Assembly: GCA_021646415.1 (NCBI GenBank)
Contig: SOEU01000010.1
Coordinates: 60,156 to 124,155, forward strand
Reading direction: 5' to 3'
Length of the DNA stretch: 64,000 nucleotides
Source of the DNA: Candidatus Brocadia sp.
Lineage (GTDB): Bacteria > Planctomycetota > Brocadiia > Brocadiales > Brocadiaceae
The position numbers and the translations under genes were made by a program. Numbering within the stretch: the stretch's first letter is position 1; every line of letters starts with the position of its first letter. The notes beneath the pieces were generated by a model. The model saw nothing but the letters and a program-made list of their open reading frames with translations. It did no database searches and was not told the DNA's origin. Of the stretch, positions 1-8,144 are shown in pieces.

Positions 1-56
1 CTTCACGTCGAAAGTTGCTTGTGGTAAAATGATAAAAAGATGAATATGAGGTAGAC

Positions 57-164
57 ATGACCAGTATCAAAGAGATAAAATTTACCGAATACGATATTAA
101 ATCAAATTGGAAATTGTATAAACAAACCTTCTCAGTAGGTACAGGATATGAAGGAAAAAAGTAA
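57..164 (+). CDS. short ORF, unknown (35 aa)
   Basis: A 35-codon ATG frame with a weak GAGG four bases upstream. It overlaps the start of the following DUF5647 gene by 17 bases, which could mean translational coupling. The product is lysine-rich and polar with no motif I recognise. It may equally be a leftover of a longer gene lying before the window. Its reality is uncertain. Confidence 0.22.
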   Translation: MTSIKEIKFTEYDIKSNWKLYKQTFSVGTGYEGKK

Positions 165-423
165 AGATTTTTTTATGAGAAACGCTGAATTAAGCACAGA
201 GTTTAGTAAATATATTTTAGATCATCCTGAGATGGATAAGCTTTTTACAGAAGAAAAAGTAATTATATTTCTGCCGGAATTTGACCCAGAATTAAAAGAA
301 TTTAATCTCAATATGGCAAAAGAGATTGAGGACGAAGGCGGAAAAGTTATCTATGTAAAAGTAAAGCAGTTATCTCCAAAAATTCAATCGAGATTGGTTG
401 GAGTAGAAATTGGGGTTAAATGA
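148..423 (+). CDS. DUF5647 family protein
   Basis: A 91-residue soluble protein. The layout matches small proteins grouped as DUF5647: an N-terminal RNAELSTEF segment, then an LPEFDPELKEFN block near residues 46-57, then a KVIYVKVKQL strand near the C-terminus. The family has no established function; its members often sit in accessory regions among toxin-antitoxin genes, which fits the hicAB pair about 1.5 kb away. The start is the first ATG, just inside the preceding short frame. No membrane segment or signal peptide is seen. The family call rests on remembered sequence resemblance. Confidence 0.7.
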   Translation: MKEKSKDFFMRNAELSTEFSKYILDHPEMDKLFTEEKVIIFLPEFDPELKEFNLNMAKEIEDEGGKVIYVKVKQLSPKIQSRLVGVEIGVK

Positions 424-593
424 AGATGATTAACAGAGAGGACATTGTATTTGAGAGGGGGCCACTCTTGATTAGTGATTTAATTTTTTTTCTGTAATAA
501 TTCATCAGGTAATTAAGGTGTCACCATATCTGATTTTAATAAGGGTAAACCGTTCCAAACGATTGTACCCATATCTATTCTCTTGGCGCTCTT

Positions 594-911
594 GTGGGTA
601 ATTTTATAGGAAGCACGTGTGCCGTATTAATTTTTGAAGGGAGTAAATCCATCTTCCTGTCATTCTTTATTGAATCCGGTCTCTCTTTTTTTAACATCGT
701 AAAACAAGACTTCATTATCCCGTTGGAAATCCTTGAAAGATGCGGCTTTGATTTGATTCAGATTGATAAGGTCGAACTTGATACAATCAAATTGGACACT
801 ATTAAACCAGACAAATCTAATTTAAGCATAACCAAAACGGACGGCAGCATTGACATTACGTTATTGAAAAGAGGATTAATTAACGTTAATACGATAGGGT
901 ACGTATATTAA
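594..911 (+). CDS. doubtful ORF of 105 aa in an otherwise empty stretch
   Basis: An open frame starting at GTG without a clear ribosome-binding site. Residues 57-75 carry an imprecise LDTIKxD repeat. I recognise no family, and codon use does not argue for a real gene. The rest of 424-1277 shows no supported gene, only AT-rich sequence with short T-runs. The frame could be a decayed pentapeptide-like or repeat protein. Confidence 0.2.
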   Translation: MGNFIGSTCAVLIFEGSKSIFLSFFIESGLSFFNIVKQDFIIPLEILERCGFDLIQIDKVELDTIKLDTIKPDKSNLSITKTDGSIDITLLKRGLINVNTIGYVY

Positions 912-1277
912 GGGGCAATTAGGGCTTTATTTCTGACGTAACGAGTCTTTCGGGTTGTGCAGCCATAATCTTAAACCGCCGGTTTTTTTTTCATCCAGCC
1001 TTACATGGCCAGGTTTAAATACAAATTTTATATGGAAGGTATGAGAAATGTTGAAAGTAAAAGACAGAAATAACAGGGAAAAAGATTTTATTCCTTATCT
1101 TCCTGTCTTCCTCAGATGCCACTGAAGAATTAATCTTTTTTATATACTCCCCCTCTGACTTTGGCTTCCAAATTTAAGTATGGCCCATTCCCCGAATTGC
1201 AGTTTTACAGGGAAATCTTTGATCATATTATGTATAATTTGAAGTATGATTTAAAATTCTTATTTGGAGGAATAAAA

Positions 1278-1472
1278 ATGGAGCTAACAATAGATGATAA
1301 GAAAATGAGAGAAATTATGAAGGACGTTATTATTGAAATGTTGAAGGAAAACAGAGAAGGATTTTGTAATCTTAATGGTGAATACCTGATGCATCTTTCC
1401 TGCAATATCCATAGGAATCCGTTGCGAGCCAAACGATCTCTAGCGTCTGCTTTTGAATACTGTAAACTTTAA
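1278..1472 (+). pseudogene. antitoxin-like N-terminus fused to a transposase fragment
   Basis: ATG at 1278 follows a strong GGAGG at 1266-1270. The first 29 residues (MELTIDDKKMREIMKDV..., ending KENREGF) look like the N-terminus of small antitoxin-type proteins with charged helices. From about residue 34 the frame changes character and reads into a fragment resembling the C-terminal region of a REP-associated transposase, so the gene has lost its own C-terminus. No partner toxin remains downstream on this strand. The antitoxin assignment is tentative. Confidence 0.45.
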
Positions 1473-1629
1473 AGCTCTGGTGGTAGAAACGGTAGATAGG
1501 GTCTTCGTAGCGCCAGTTACTGCTGCATTTTGTAGGAAGTTCCTCAAGGGAAGATAACTTAGTCTGAAGGTTTTTGAAGAGTTCTCTCACTTCTCTTCTA
1601 TTATCCGAAGTGCTTGCTTTTTTTGCCAT
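1372..1629 (-). pseudogene. truncated conserved hypothetical, third gene after hicAB
   Basis: The start ATG lies eight bases past the hicB stop, so this was probably co-transcribed with hicA-hicB. Residues 1-66 (MAKKASTSDNRREVRELFKN..., ending KQTLEIV) form a charged helical protein with no motif I can name. The last 19 codons overlap the RayT scrap on the opposite strand and read as random sequence, so the true C-terminus is missing. Confidence 0.45.
1376..1432 (+). mobile_element. C-terminal scrap of a REP-associated tyrosine transposase (RayT)
   Basis: The frame encodes EYLMHLSCNIHRNPLRAK, closely matching the conserved 'hLsrYIHxNPxxA' segment of TnpA_REP/RayT proteins (Y1 transposase family). 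Only about 19 codons are left. It interrupts two genes at once: the antitoxin-like frame on the plus strand and the reverse-strand frame ending at 1372. A second, independent RayT remnant lies at 58529. Confidence 0.55.
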
Positions 1630-1637
1630 TATCTACC

Positions 1638-1979
1638 TCAATCTTTGTGCACCAACTCTTTTTCTATAGCTTTTTGAACGAGCTGGTTCAATGACAGACC
1701 CTTTTTGATAGCTGTTTCAACTACCCGTCTGTGCATCTCTGGCGGGATACGGACATTAAAACTTCCTTTATACGACCTCATGGGTGCTTTACCCATCTTT
1801 TTGCAAAGTTTTATATAGTCGTCTACTTCCTCATGGAATGCCTTTATCAGTTCGTCTACGCTGCGGCCTTCAAAGGTTACCAGATCGTCTATTCCTTCTA
1901 TTTTCCCGTGAAATACCTTATCCTCCGCACTAAAATGGACAGACCCTATAAAACCCTTATACGTTAAAACATCTTTCAT
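1638..1979 (-). CDS. hicB: HicB family antitoxin
   Basis: A 113-residue antitoxin of type II HicAB systems, which neutralises the HicA mRNA interferase and represses the operon. The N-terminal half has the partial RNase-H-like HicB fold (YKGFIGSVHFSAEDKVFHG, then TFEGRSVDELIKAFHEEVDDY). The C-terminal half, from about residue 70, is a ribbon-helix-helix segment (FNVRIPPEMHRRVVETAIKK then LNQLVQKAI) for DNA binding. The gene overlaps hicA by one base (TAATG), with the toxin gene first. Confidence 0.9.
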   Translation of the reverse strand: MKDVLTYKGFIGSVHFSAEDKVFHGKIEGIDDLVTFEGRSVDELIKAFHEEVDDYIKLCKKMGKAPMRSYKGSFNVRIPPEMHRRVVETAIKKGLSLNQLVQKAIEKELVHKD

Positions 1980-2203
1980 TATATCGCCCCCTTGTTTCTC
2001 AGTGTTTCCTCAATATCATCCAATTGATACCGTTTACGCTCTGGTCCTGGGTGTGGCCTATATAGTTTAATGATATGTTTCGTCTCAGGATTTACAAAAG
2101 CCACTCTTGACCCTGCCGTCTTACCTGTACTTGTCTTTTCATAACCAAGACCCGCCAAAAGCTTTGCGAGCTCATCACAAGTAAAATCCTTCGGCTTTGA
2201 CAA
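1979..2203 (-). CDS. hicA: HicA family mRNA interferase toxin
   Basis: A 74-residue toxin with a double-stranded-RNA-binding-like fold. Hallmarks are the LAKLLAGLGYEK helix, the GSRVAFVN strand and the KHIIKLYRPHPG segment holding the catalytic histidine region. HicA cleaves mRNA independently of ribosomes when HicB is degraded. It lies upstream of hicB and is coupled by a TAATG overlap. The pair looks intact, unlike most of the surrounding DNA. The 300 bases upstream (2204-2500) hold no gene I can support. Confidence 0.88.
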   Translation of the reverse strand: MSKPKDFTCDELAKLLAGLGYEKTSTGKTAGSRVAFVNPETKHIIKLYRPHPGPERKRYQLDDIEETLRNKGAI

Positions 2204-2500
2204 AAAACGTTTCAGTAGCTTTTCAAACTTGCTCGTCAGCTAATGATAACATGAAATATTTACTATGCAACTGTATTTTAGTTACGATTTCATGTTGTAC
2301 CTGATCATAAAAACGCATCAGGGGAATTGAGGGGATGGGGGTCACCCATTAGAAGGCTGTCCGAGAATGTGGTCAATAAATAATAAGAGACAAAGGAATA
2401 CTTATGCTCTCTATCGCATCACCTCCAAATCGATTCAACAACCTCTCTGCCAGGGGAATCGGTAACGACACCTACGCCTATCTCTCAATGACCTGATGCT

Positions 2501-2692
2501 CTATGATAAAACCCCATTGATCGCTTGCCACCAGTCGGCAAGCATTAAAATCGAGGCAAATACAAATACCCCCAATGCCATTCCGGATGCCGTAAGTGTG
2601 GAAGTAAGCCTGCGTATCAAGAGAGTACGAAAGCTATAGAAGAACGGTATTCTTGGTCTTCCGGTTGCGCAGAAAAGCGGTCTTCTGGTCAC
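2501..2692 (-). pseudogene. N-terminal fragment of a MacB/FtsX-type ABC permease
   Basis: The encoded segment PFFYSFRTLLIRRLTSTL followed by TASGMALGVFVFASILMLA matches the cytoplasmic start and first membrane helix of FtsX/MacB-like permeases. The frame stops soon after this helix, so the periplasmic domain and remaining helices are absent. It is a truncated relic and not a functional transporter. Confidence 0.55.
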
Positions 2693-2787
2693 GTGGAAGA
2701 ATATATTCAGGATACAATTCCAGATAGCCTTAGGCTCTATGGCAAAGTTAGCAAAAAAATTTTTTCGTCGATATAGATACCGCCAAA

Positions 2788-3308
2788 CTAGTCTTCGCAG
2801 GAATTTCCTTTAAAATTAAAGACAATCACGTATCTATCATTATCCCTGGTAAAGGCTACAATGCCATTATCATTGTGAATGTGTGTGATTTTGATATCAC
2901 CCCAGGCAAAACGCCCTAAGCCGCTTCTCTGGATATCAAACATTTTTTGGTACCATAACCGGACTTTACTCCTTCCAGGATCGGTCTCATAATCCTCTAT
3001 AAGAATTCTATCATCCCACCATGTATTGCCAGTACCAGGATCGTAAGCGCCAGGGTTATGTGCAGGCAATTTGCCATTATTCTCACCGAATTGCATAGTT
3101 TCACCCCTCCCTGGCCCATAAAAATCATAGGAATACCCTTAGCCAGAATAGTTCCGGAGGCCGCTATCTGGTTCATTTCCCAGCCTTTTCCGTCACGACC
3201 TCGCTTAGCGATCCTATCGTCCGTATCGGCAAATGAAATGGTCGGTAACAACACGATAAAAAGAAAAATGGAAATACCTATGGTAGCGGTTTTTGGGAAT
3301 TTATACAG
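2788..3308 (-). pseudogene. exported alpha-amylase-family glycosidase relic, frameshifted
   Basis: Two frames join into one relic. The upstream frame gives TDDRIAKRGRDGKGWEMNQ then AKGIPMIFMGQ, typical of the end of the catalytic barrel in GH13-like enzymes. Near 3112 the frame shifts and continues as NNGKLPAHNPGAYDP, WWDDRILIEDYE and VIVFNFKGNS from the C-terminal beta domain. Upstream lies a signal-peptide-like stretch (ISIFLFIVLLPTISFA) whose only well-placed start is CTG at 3308, after AAAGGAG. Most of the catalytic domain is missing, so export signal and C-terminal part seem joined by deletion. Confidence 0.5.
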
Positions 3309-3470
3309 TTCGATTAGCTCCTTTCGATCTTAGTTATTTTCTGAGAAATAGGCTTGAATTATCGAAGCGCAGGAAAAGTTTTGTCTCCATATTTATAGTG
3401 AAAGGGTAAAGGTGATACAAAGAATATGAGGAAAATATTATGACCCTTTGGCCTTCATTTTCACAAGTAT

Positions 3471-3785
3471 TCAAGCAACCATATCAGCAGCTTTAGATAT
3501 TAAGTTTACTACTTTCGCTATCTTTTCAATAGTTTCAGCAACTTTTCCTAAATCTTTAATAGCCGCCTTCACGGTTTCATGTGCTTCCTGAATTCCTTCG
3601 ACGGCTTCTTTGTACTCTGCGGTATCCTGACGTACGTTTTTATCTATCAATTCCTGAAGTTTCTTAGCTATCTGTTTTTGTTGCTTCCTTAATTCTTTAA
3701 CTTTTTTGGGATTTCGTTCTTTAAGAATTAATTCGGTACAATCATCAAGTAATTTCGGTAAACTTTCTCCAATTGTTGTTGGCAT
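3471..3785 (-). CDS. coiled-coil protein of unknown function (104 aa)
   Basis: A small, highly charged helical protein with no cysteine-based motif and no signal peptide. Residues 22-50 (KERNPKKVKELRKQQKQIAK) and 60-100 are predicted coiled coil by their heptad pattern; the tail is more hydrophobic. It follows the lipoprotein gene by 30 bases on the same strand and is probably co-expressed with it. I do not recognise a family. It may bind the lipoprotein's helical domain or act as a small adaptor, but this is only a guess from position. Confidence 0.6.
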   Translation of the reverse strand: MPTTIGESLPKLLDDCTELILKERNPKKVKELRKQQKQIAKKLQELIDKNVRQDTAEYKEAVEGIQEAHETVKAAIKDLGKVAETIEKIAKVVNLISKAADMVA

Positions 3786-3815
3786 AACAAATCCCTCTGA
3801 ATTTTTAAAACGTTC

Positions 3816-4739
3816 TTATTCTTGTCCGAGCACTTTAATTGCATCAATAATCATTTTTACAGAATCACGATAACCTTTAAGGTTTTTGAAATCGTCCGGA
3901 GTAAGTTCCAGGTTTTCCATACTTTTATAGAGTGCATCATTTGCCTTTTTCATATTTCCAATGGCTATAGATACATTTTTAGCAACGGGGGCGACTCTGT
4001 CACGATTTGCCTGGGTTTGTTTGTACATCTCAACTAATCGCAGTCGGGTAATAACATCATCTGGTTTTGTATTTAAAAAAGAATCTTGGATTGCAGCAAT
4101 TGCAACGTCTCCTGATTTTTTATATTGCATTAGCAAGCGCACCCCTTCTTCTTTAAACTCATTACTTAACAAATCACATAAATGATCAATCTGGCCTTTT
4201 GTGTTAGTGACAACTTCTCGTACAGCCTTTGCCTTTTTTGCTTCAACAACAAAACGCCCTATTTGATAAACAACCTCACCAAGGGCATCAGCTTGTTTAT
4301 CACTCATCTTTTTGTCGCCACTTGGAAGCCCATGAATACTTGCAACAAACTTATCCGATGCATTTCTCAGTCCCTTCTCTTGCGTTTCATCGACTAACGC
4401 CTGTAATAGCTCTCCATAGGTTTTTAACACTTCAACAGCTTGAATCCTGATTTTAACATCTTCAACATCGAACGCTTCATCTAAATTGTCAAGTCCGGCT
4501 TGCCCTTCCTCTTCACCAACGGCGGCAAGCCGATATGTGTTCATAAGAATTGTACCATCTCGCATTTGTACAAATTCATTCAATGTCACTTCCGCTAAAG
4601 CAGTTGTAGCTTTGCTGAAATCAGCAGCATTCTTTCGCTGGTTCTCTGTTAGGGTAGCACATCCGATTTGAGCTAACAGCCAAAGTACCGAAGAAAGACA
4701 TAATATCATTCGGTACAACTTCTTTGTAAAAACCATCAT
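3816..4739 (-). CDS. putative helical lipoprotein of unknown function
   Basis: A 307-residue protein with an N-terminal hydrophobic segment ending LLAQIGCATL, a lipoprotein signal with Cys near residue 27. The -3 to -1 residues (Q-I-G) are slightly off the usual lipobox. The mature part is almost wholly helical and charged, without enzyme motifs. The start follows AAAGGAG; a second ATG comes directly after it. It is likely anchored in a membrane facing the periplasm/paryphoplasm. It forms a two-gene unit with the coiled-coil gene and lies downstream of the DUF4231, TIR and protease genes. Confidence 0.65.
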   Translation of the reverse strand: MMVFTKKLYRMILCLSSVLWLLAQIGCATLTENQRKNAADFSKATTALAEVTLNEFVQMRDGTILMNTYRLAAVGEEEGQAGLDNLDEAFDVEDVKIRIQAVEVLKTYGELLQALVDETQEKGLRNASDKFVASIHGLPSGDKKMSDKQADALGEVVYQIGRFVVEAKKAKAVREVVTNTKGQIDHLCDLLSNEFKEEGVRLLMQYKKSGDVAIAAIQDSFLNTKPDDVITRLRLVEMYKQTQANRDRVAPVAKNVSIAIGNMKKANDALYKSMENLELTPDDFKNLKGYRDSVKMIIDAIKVLGQE

Positions 4740-4936
4740 CGGTCTCCTTTTAGTTAATAAGATTGAGGAATTTAACTTATCAGCAATACACAGAGAGGAA
4801 TTTCAGCAAACTATTCGTTTCATCTATAAGGGATTACCTTCCTTTCTTGATAAAATCAGAGGATATGGTTAGGCGCTTGGCGCTAATAGGGCAGAACAAA
4901 TAACACTTATTCTTTAATATTTTGGCTATTCATGAA

Positions 4937-5497
4937 CTACCCCTCTTGCCCGGAAGTATTCTTTATCTTGTCCTTTTCTTCCTTCTTTTCCTGTGTTACT
5001 TCTGTGATATACACCTCAACTTCGCGCTGTATGATCGTCTCCACACACCCGGCAAAAATGGAATAGGCTTCGGCATGGCTCTGGTAATTTTGATAAGAAC
5101 TGCTTAATTGAAAGAATTGCCATCCCTTAATCTTCAGGCATTCAACGGTGCGCCGATAGTGTCTCCAGCGTTCACCGTAGTGGAAAAACTCTTCCACGGC
5201 AACGCTGGTAGCTACCAGCAGACTAAGGCCAAAGGTGATCCATTTAATGGCTTTAGCAATCTGTCCTACACCACTCAAACTTACCAGTGCAGGAATAACC
5301 ACGCCACCAACAATGGCGATCAGGCGTAAGGTCTAATACAGAGCACGGTCTTTATTTGTCTCTCTTTCCATCCATAACACCTGATTAAGCCATCGGGAAC
5401 GCAGAAAATGCTTTTGCGGATCGGACGGCGTCAGCGTCTCAACAATTGCACTAAAATCTTGCTTCGAAAACTCATGATAGTTTTGCTGTGGTATCAT
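4937..5497 (-). pseudogene. DUF4231-type membrane protein with an in-frame amber stop
   Basis: Reading from ATG at 5497 gives an N-terminal helical part, then a TAG at codon 55 (5335-5333), then an unbroken continuation in the same frame to 4937. The continuation has two hydrophobic stretches (around GGVVIPALVSL and WITFGLSLLVATSVA), a RWRHYRRTVE helix and a GWQFFQL segment, the pattern of DUF4231 proteins. DUF4231 proteins occur beside TIR, nuclease and other conflict genes. Because everything but one codon is intact, a recent nonsense mutation or a base error is likely. Confidence 0.6.
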
Positions 5498-5636
5498 TCG
5501 ATCCTTTAGAATATGTGCTTTTTAATTCTAAGGAAAGCAGGAATGACAGGAAAATTCATCGATTCCTGTGTCCTTTAGCTATAGACTTTTTATTTTTCTC
5601 CGTATCCTCTGTGATTAATTGTTGTTTTTCCCCTTC

Positions 5637-5900
5637 TCAGAACTGCTTTTGACTTACATAAATATTAGCTTCCTTATACTTGCAAGTTTTGAGGTATTCC
5701 TCAGCAATCTTAATATACTCCTCTTTCTTTTTTTCTCATTTTTCATACCTAAGAATTGTCATATTTCCAAAATCATTTACAACCGTGCCTGTTACAACTT
5801 CCACAAATAGGGGTAAATGTACGTTAGGAAAATCAAAGTCCGCTTGTATATGCCATAGACGAGCGCCATCTTTTCCCCATGTGCGTATCAGTGGATTCAT
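5637..5900 (-). pseudogene. C-terminal relic of a WD40-type protein, probably the lost tail of the TIR protein
   Basis: Starting at 5900 the strand encodes TWGKDGARLWHIQADFDFP, the end of a last WD40 blade, followed by a non-repeat tail. An in-frame TGA at 5738-5736 interrupts the tail, after which it continues to 5637 with EEYIKIAEEYLKTCKYKEAN. It lies 55 bases beyond the stop of the TIR protein, in another frame. TIR-membrane-WD40 fusions are known in large-genome bacteria, so this is probably the C-terminus of the same ancestral gene after loss of the WD40 repeats. Confidence 0.55.
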
Positions 5901-5955
5901 CCCTATTTAATAAAACCCCTCTGATACCTTCATGTTTTAATTGAAAACCTTTGTT

Positions 5956-6672
5956 TTATGCCTCTTTACGAGAAAATAATGCCCACGCTGATAATCCAGA
6001 CAGGGTTATTATGGCAACGATAGCTGCGCTAACCAGAAAATTACGCTTGCGAACCTGCCTTTTCTTTTCTCGTTGCTCAATTTCACTGCGGCTCACATCG
6101 TAGATATTGGCAAGGAGTGTATACCAGGAACCAGAGAAAGTGCCTTTATTTATCTTGTCTTTTCGTTGGTCAAATCCAAGATAGCTTGTGGCAAGTGGCA
6201 TTTCCATGACTTCACAGAGCGATTCAGGGAAGGCCTTACTATCTTCCTGCTCGGGTTTTTTTGCCTCATTGTTAGGAATACCTGAGAGGAGAATTGGAAT
6301 AATATTATGAGCACCATGAATCTTTGCAAAGGTTTGAATTTCACCATTTACAAAATCACTTTTACGGGCATCAGGAGAGCAGATAATGATAAGCTTTTTA
6401 GAGTTTTTGAGGTGTTTTCCAATAGATTGATGATACTCAACACCTGTAATATCCTCTACAATAAGATTGTGTTGCGTGGCTTCTTTAAGATCCCTGGGAG
6501 GCTTATATGCGCTTAAGGCCTTTTCCAATCTACTGGCAAATTCTTTATCCTTACGCGAATAGCTTATGAAAACATCACTAACAGCGGAAAGATTCAACAT
6601 CGATGTCTGATGATCTCCCATTGGTGTGCGAGAAACAAAGCATAACGTGCTCAATAACAAGGAATTATTCAT
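5956..6672 (-). CDS. TIR domain protein with one membrane helix, C-terminally truncated
   Basis: The TIR domain spans about residues 30-170: SDVFISYSRKDKEFA is the first strand and box 1, then NSKKLIIICSPDARKSDFVN. A charged linker KKRQVRKR precedes one membrane helix (FLVSAAIVAIITLSGLSAWA), and the protein stops after FSRKEA, where relatives continue into WD40 repeats. TIR domains in bacteria act as scaffolds or NAD-cleaving enzymes in immunity. The domain start favours ATG at 6600; the longer N-terminus overlaps the Tc-toxin-like relic. The TIR fold looks complete, but the sensor half is gone. Confidence 0.75.
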   Translation of the reverse strand: MNNSLLLSTLCFVSRTPMGDHQTSMLNLSAVSDVFISYSRKDKEFASRLEKALSAYKPPRDLKEATQHNLIVEDITGVEYHQSIGKHLKNSKKLIIICSPDARKSDFVNGEIQTFAKIHGAHNIIPILLSGIPNNEAKKPEQEDSKAFPESLCEVMEMPLATSYLGFDQRKDKINKGTFSGSWYTLLANIYDVSRSEIEQREKKRQVRKRNFLVSAAIVAIITLSGLSAWALFSRKEA

Positions 6673-6799
6673 CAATATTCGTTAGGATGTCGTTTCGTCC
6701 AGTCGTGAAGCTGACCACCATCTTTTGGGCATTCATATGGTCCGAATCGTTCAGATTATACCATTGATCTGGGAATTGATTGCGCAAACTAAACTGCAT
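6665..6799 (-). pseudogene. Tc-toxin-like C-terminal scrap
   Basis: A 44-residue frame encodes LRNQFPDQWYNLNDSD and MVVSFTTGRNDI. This resembles the extreme C-terminal region of TcA-type insecticidal toxin subunits and related neuraminidase-like proteins, where a 'LPDxWYDLxNP ... VSFTTRREDFPPN' pattern is common. The usual final residues after NI are lost. It overlaps the first codons of the longer TIR frame. The similarity is from memory and short, so the call is tentative. Confidence 0.4.
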
Positions 6800-6871
6800 G
6801 TCCAACTCGAACGCACCCTACGCTTGTTAAATAGATAAAACAAACTGCATCCGCACAAGTTACCGCATAAA

Positions 6872-7141
6872 TCAAAATAAATGGCAGGCGATACCTACCC
6901 TTGACTGATCATGAGTTCCCGTATTCATTTGAGACTGAAACAAAACTAGTTGATCAGGATTTTCCGTATTCATCTGAGATGGGTCTGGCCAGAATGTTAT
7001 AATTGCGTAAAGAAGGAGACCGGAGAAGAGGATAAGATATGCTATAATTGAAGCAATGCCTCCTATACCAACCGGCTTTTCACCTTTTCGTGCAATTTTC
7101 TGTCCTTCGTTTGTTTTATCAGATATTTCAGCCATTTTCAT
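6872..7141 (-). pseudogene. single-helix membrane protein, probably truncated
   Basis: The N-terminus is polar and charged; residues 26-50 form a hydrophobic helix (GGIASIIAYLILFSGLLLY), followed by a Pro/Asp-rich segment and an imprecisely repeated QMNTxxxDQ motif. The last residues look accidental. Relatives with several more membrane helices would be expected, so the tail has probably been lost. The better start is ATG at 7135 after GAGG. It lies 13 bases after the papain-like protease gene on the same strand. Confidence 0.45.
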
Positions 7142-7154
7142 CCTCGCTTTTCAT

Positions 7155-8072
7155 CTAAAGCTTAAATTTTCCCGTATCAACCCACTCATTCTTTATCAGC
7201 GACCACCAATCAACAGCGAGACCCTTCAATACATAATCATAAGGAAGCCAACCATAACCGCTCTCACCCCAACCCGTCCCCCATGAGTTTCTTATCAATA
7301 ATGCTCCTGTTGTTTCTACACCTCCAACATTATTATTTTTTATTTTTATAGTGTCATCATAACCAACAGCGACAACGGCATGACCGCCAGCAAAATCGTC
7401 ATTGGGAACCGGATAAGGTATCTTTCCCGATGTATCTGCCTGAGAGATTGAGCTATAAACCGTAAACCCAAACATAGAGGGAAGACCTGCTGCTAAATTT
7501 GTTTTAATTCGATTCAGCAATGCATCCTTAGAAGTCCCAAGTGGATCAAGCCGATAATATTTAATCGCCTGATAATTCTGGGCATATGCATAACAAAAAG
7601 CAGACGGCTCTTCTTCAAAATCGGCAATTCTATAAGGCCAATGCTCTTCTGGAGGAACACCAAATAATACCAATGCACTCATTGTTGTCCGAAGATATGC
7701 ACCGGTATCTCCCTGCCACTTTAATAAATTCCGTGTAACCTTATAAAGAAATAGTCTGGAAGCATCGATATGCCTTCCAAATGCCCTTCTTTCAAAATAC
7801 TCAACAATCCCAATACCAGCATGTGCGGTGCATGAACCAATTGTCTCTTGATCCTCAATAGGAGAACACCATGATCTCAAGTCGATAGAAGATGGTAGGC
7901 TTGCTTTTGCAGTTTCTACCACTCCAGTTTTCTTAAGTATTACTTTTACAGGATCTTTTTGCTCTAATCGCTTATGCCTTAAAGAAACTTCACTACTTTC
8001 TATTGTATAATCACGAAATTCAGGATAATCTCTCCTCCATCCCATTCCATATTTTTTAATAGTCTCACTCAT
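7155..8072 (-). CDS. papain-like C1 family cysteine protease
   Basis: A 305-residue C1A-type peptidase. The catalytic cysteine lies in EDQETIGSCTAHAGIGIVEY, the histidine in GGHAVVAVGYDD and the asparagine in LIRNSWGTGWGESGYGW, so the full triad and the order Cys-His-Asn are present. The oxyanion glutamine is in EDQ. The first 60 residues form a short, charged leader with no signal peptide, suggesting a cytoplasmic or non-classically exported enzyme. A start after AAAGGA is clear. It heads a minus-strand cluster with a membrane protein, a TIR protein and a DUF4231 protein, suggesting a role in a conflict or signalling module. Confidence 0.88.
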   Translation of the reverse strand: MSETIKKYGMGWRRDYPEFRDYTIESSEVSLRHKRLEQKDPVKVILKKTGVVETAKASLPSSIDLRSWCSPIEDQETIGSCTAHAGIGIVEYFERRAFGRHIDASRLFLYKVTRNLLKWQGDTGAYLRTTMSALVLFGVPPEEHWPYRIADFEEEPSAFCYAYAQNYQAIKYYRLDPLGTSKDALLNRIKTNLAAGLPSMFGFTVYSSISQADTSGKIPYPVPNDDFAGGHAVVAVGYDDTIKIKNNNVGGVETTGALLIRNSWGTGWGESGYGWLPYDYVLKGLAVDWWSLIKNEWVDTGKFKL

Positions 8073-8144
8073 ACTATTTTCCTTTCATCTTAAGATTGAA
8101 AAGGTAAATTGGATAAATTAAAAAAATTGTAATATTTTAACTTT

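Noticed and set aside
968..995. Terminator-like AAACCGCCGGTTT followed by T-run
   Set aside because: The stem allows only a one-base loop and no supported gene ends just upstream.
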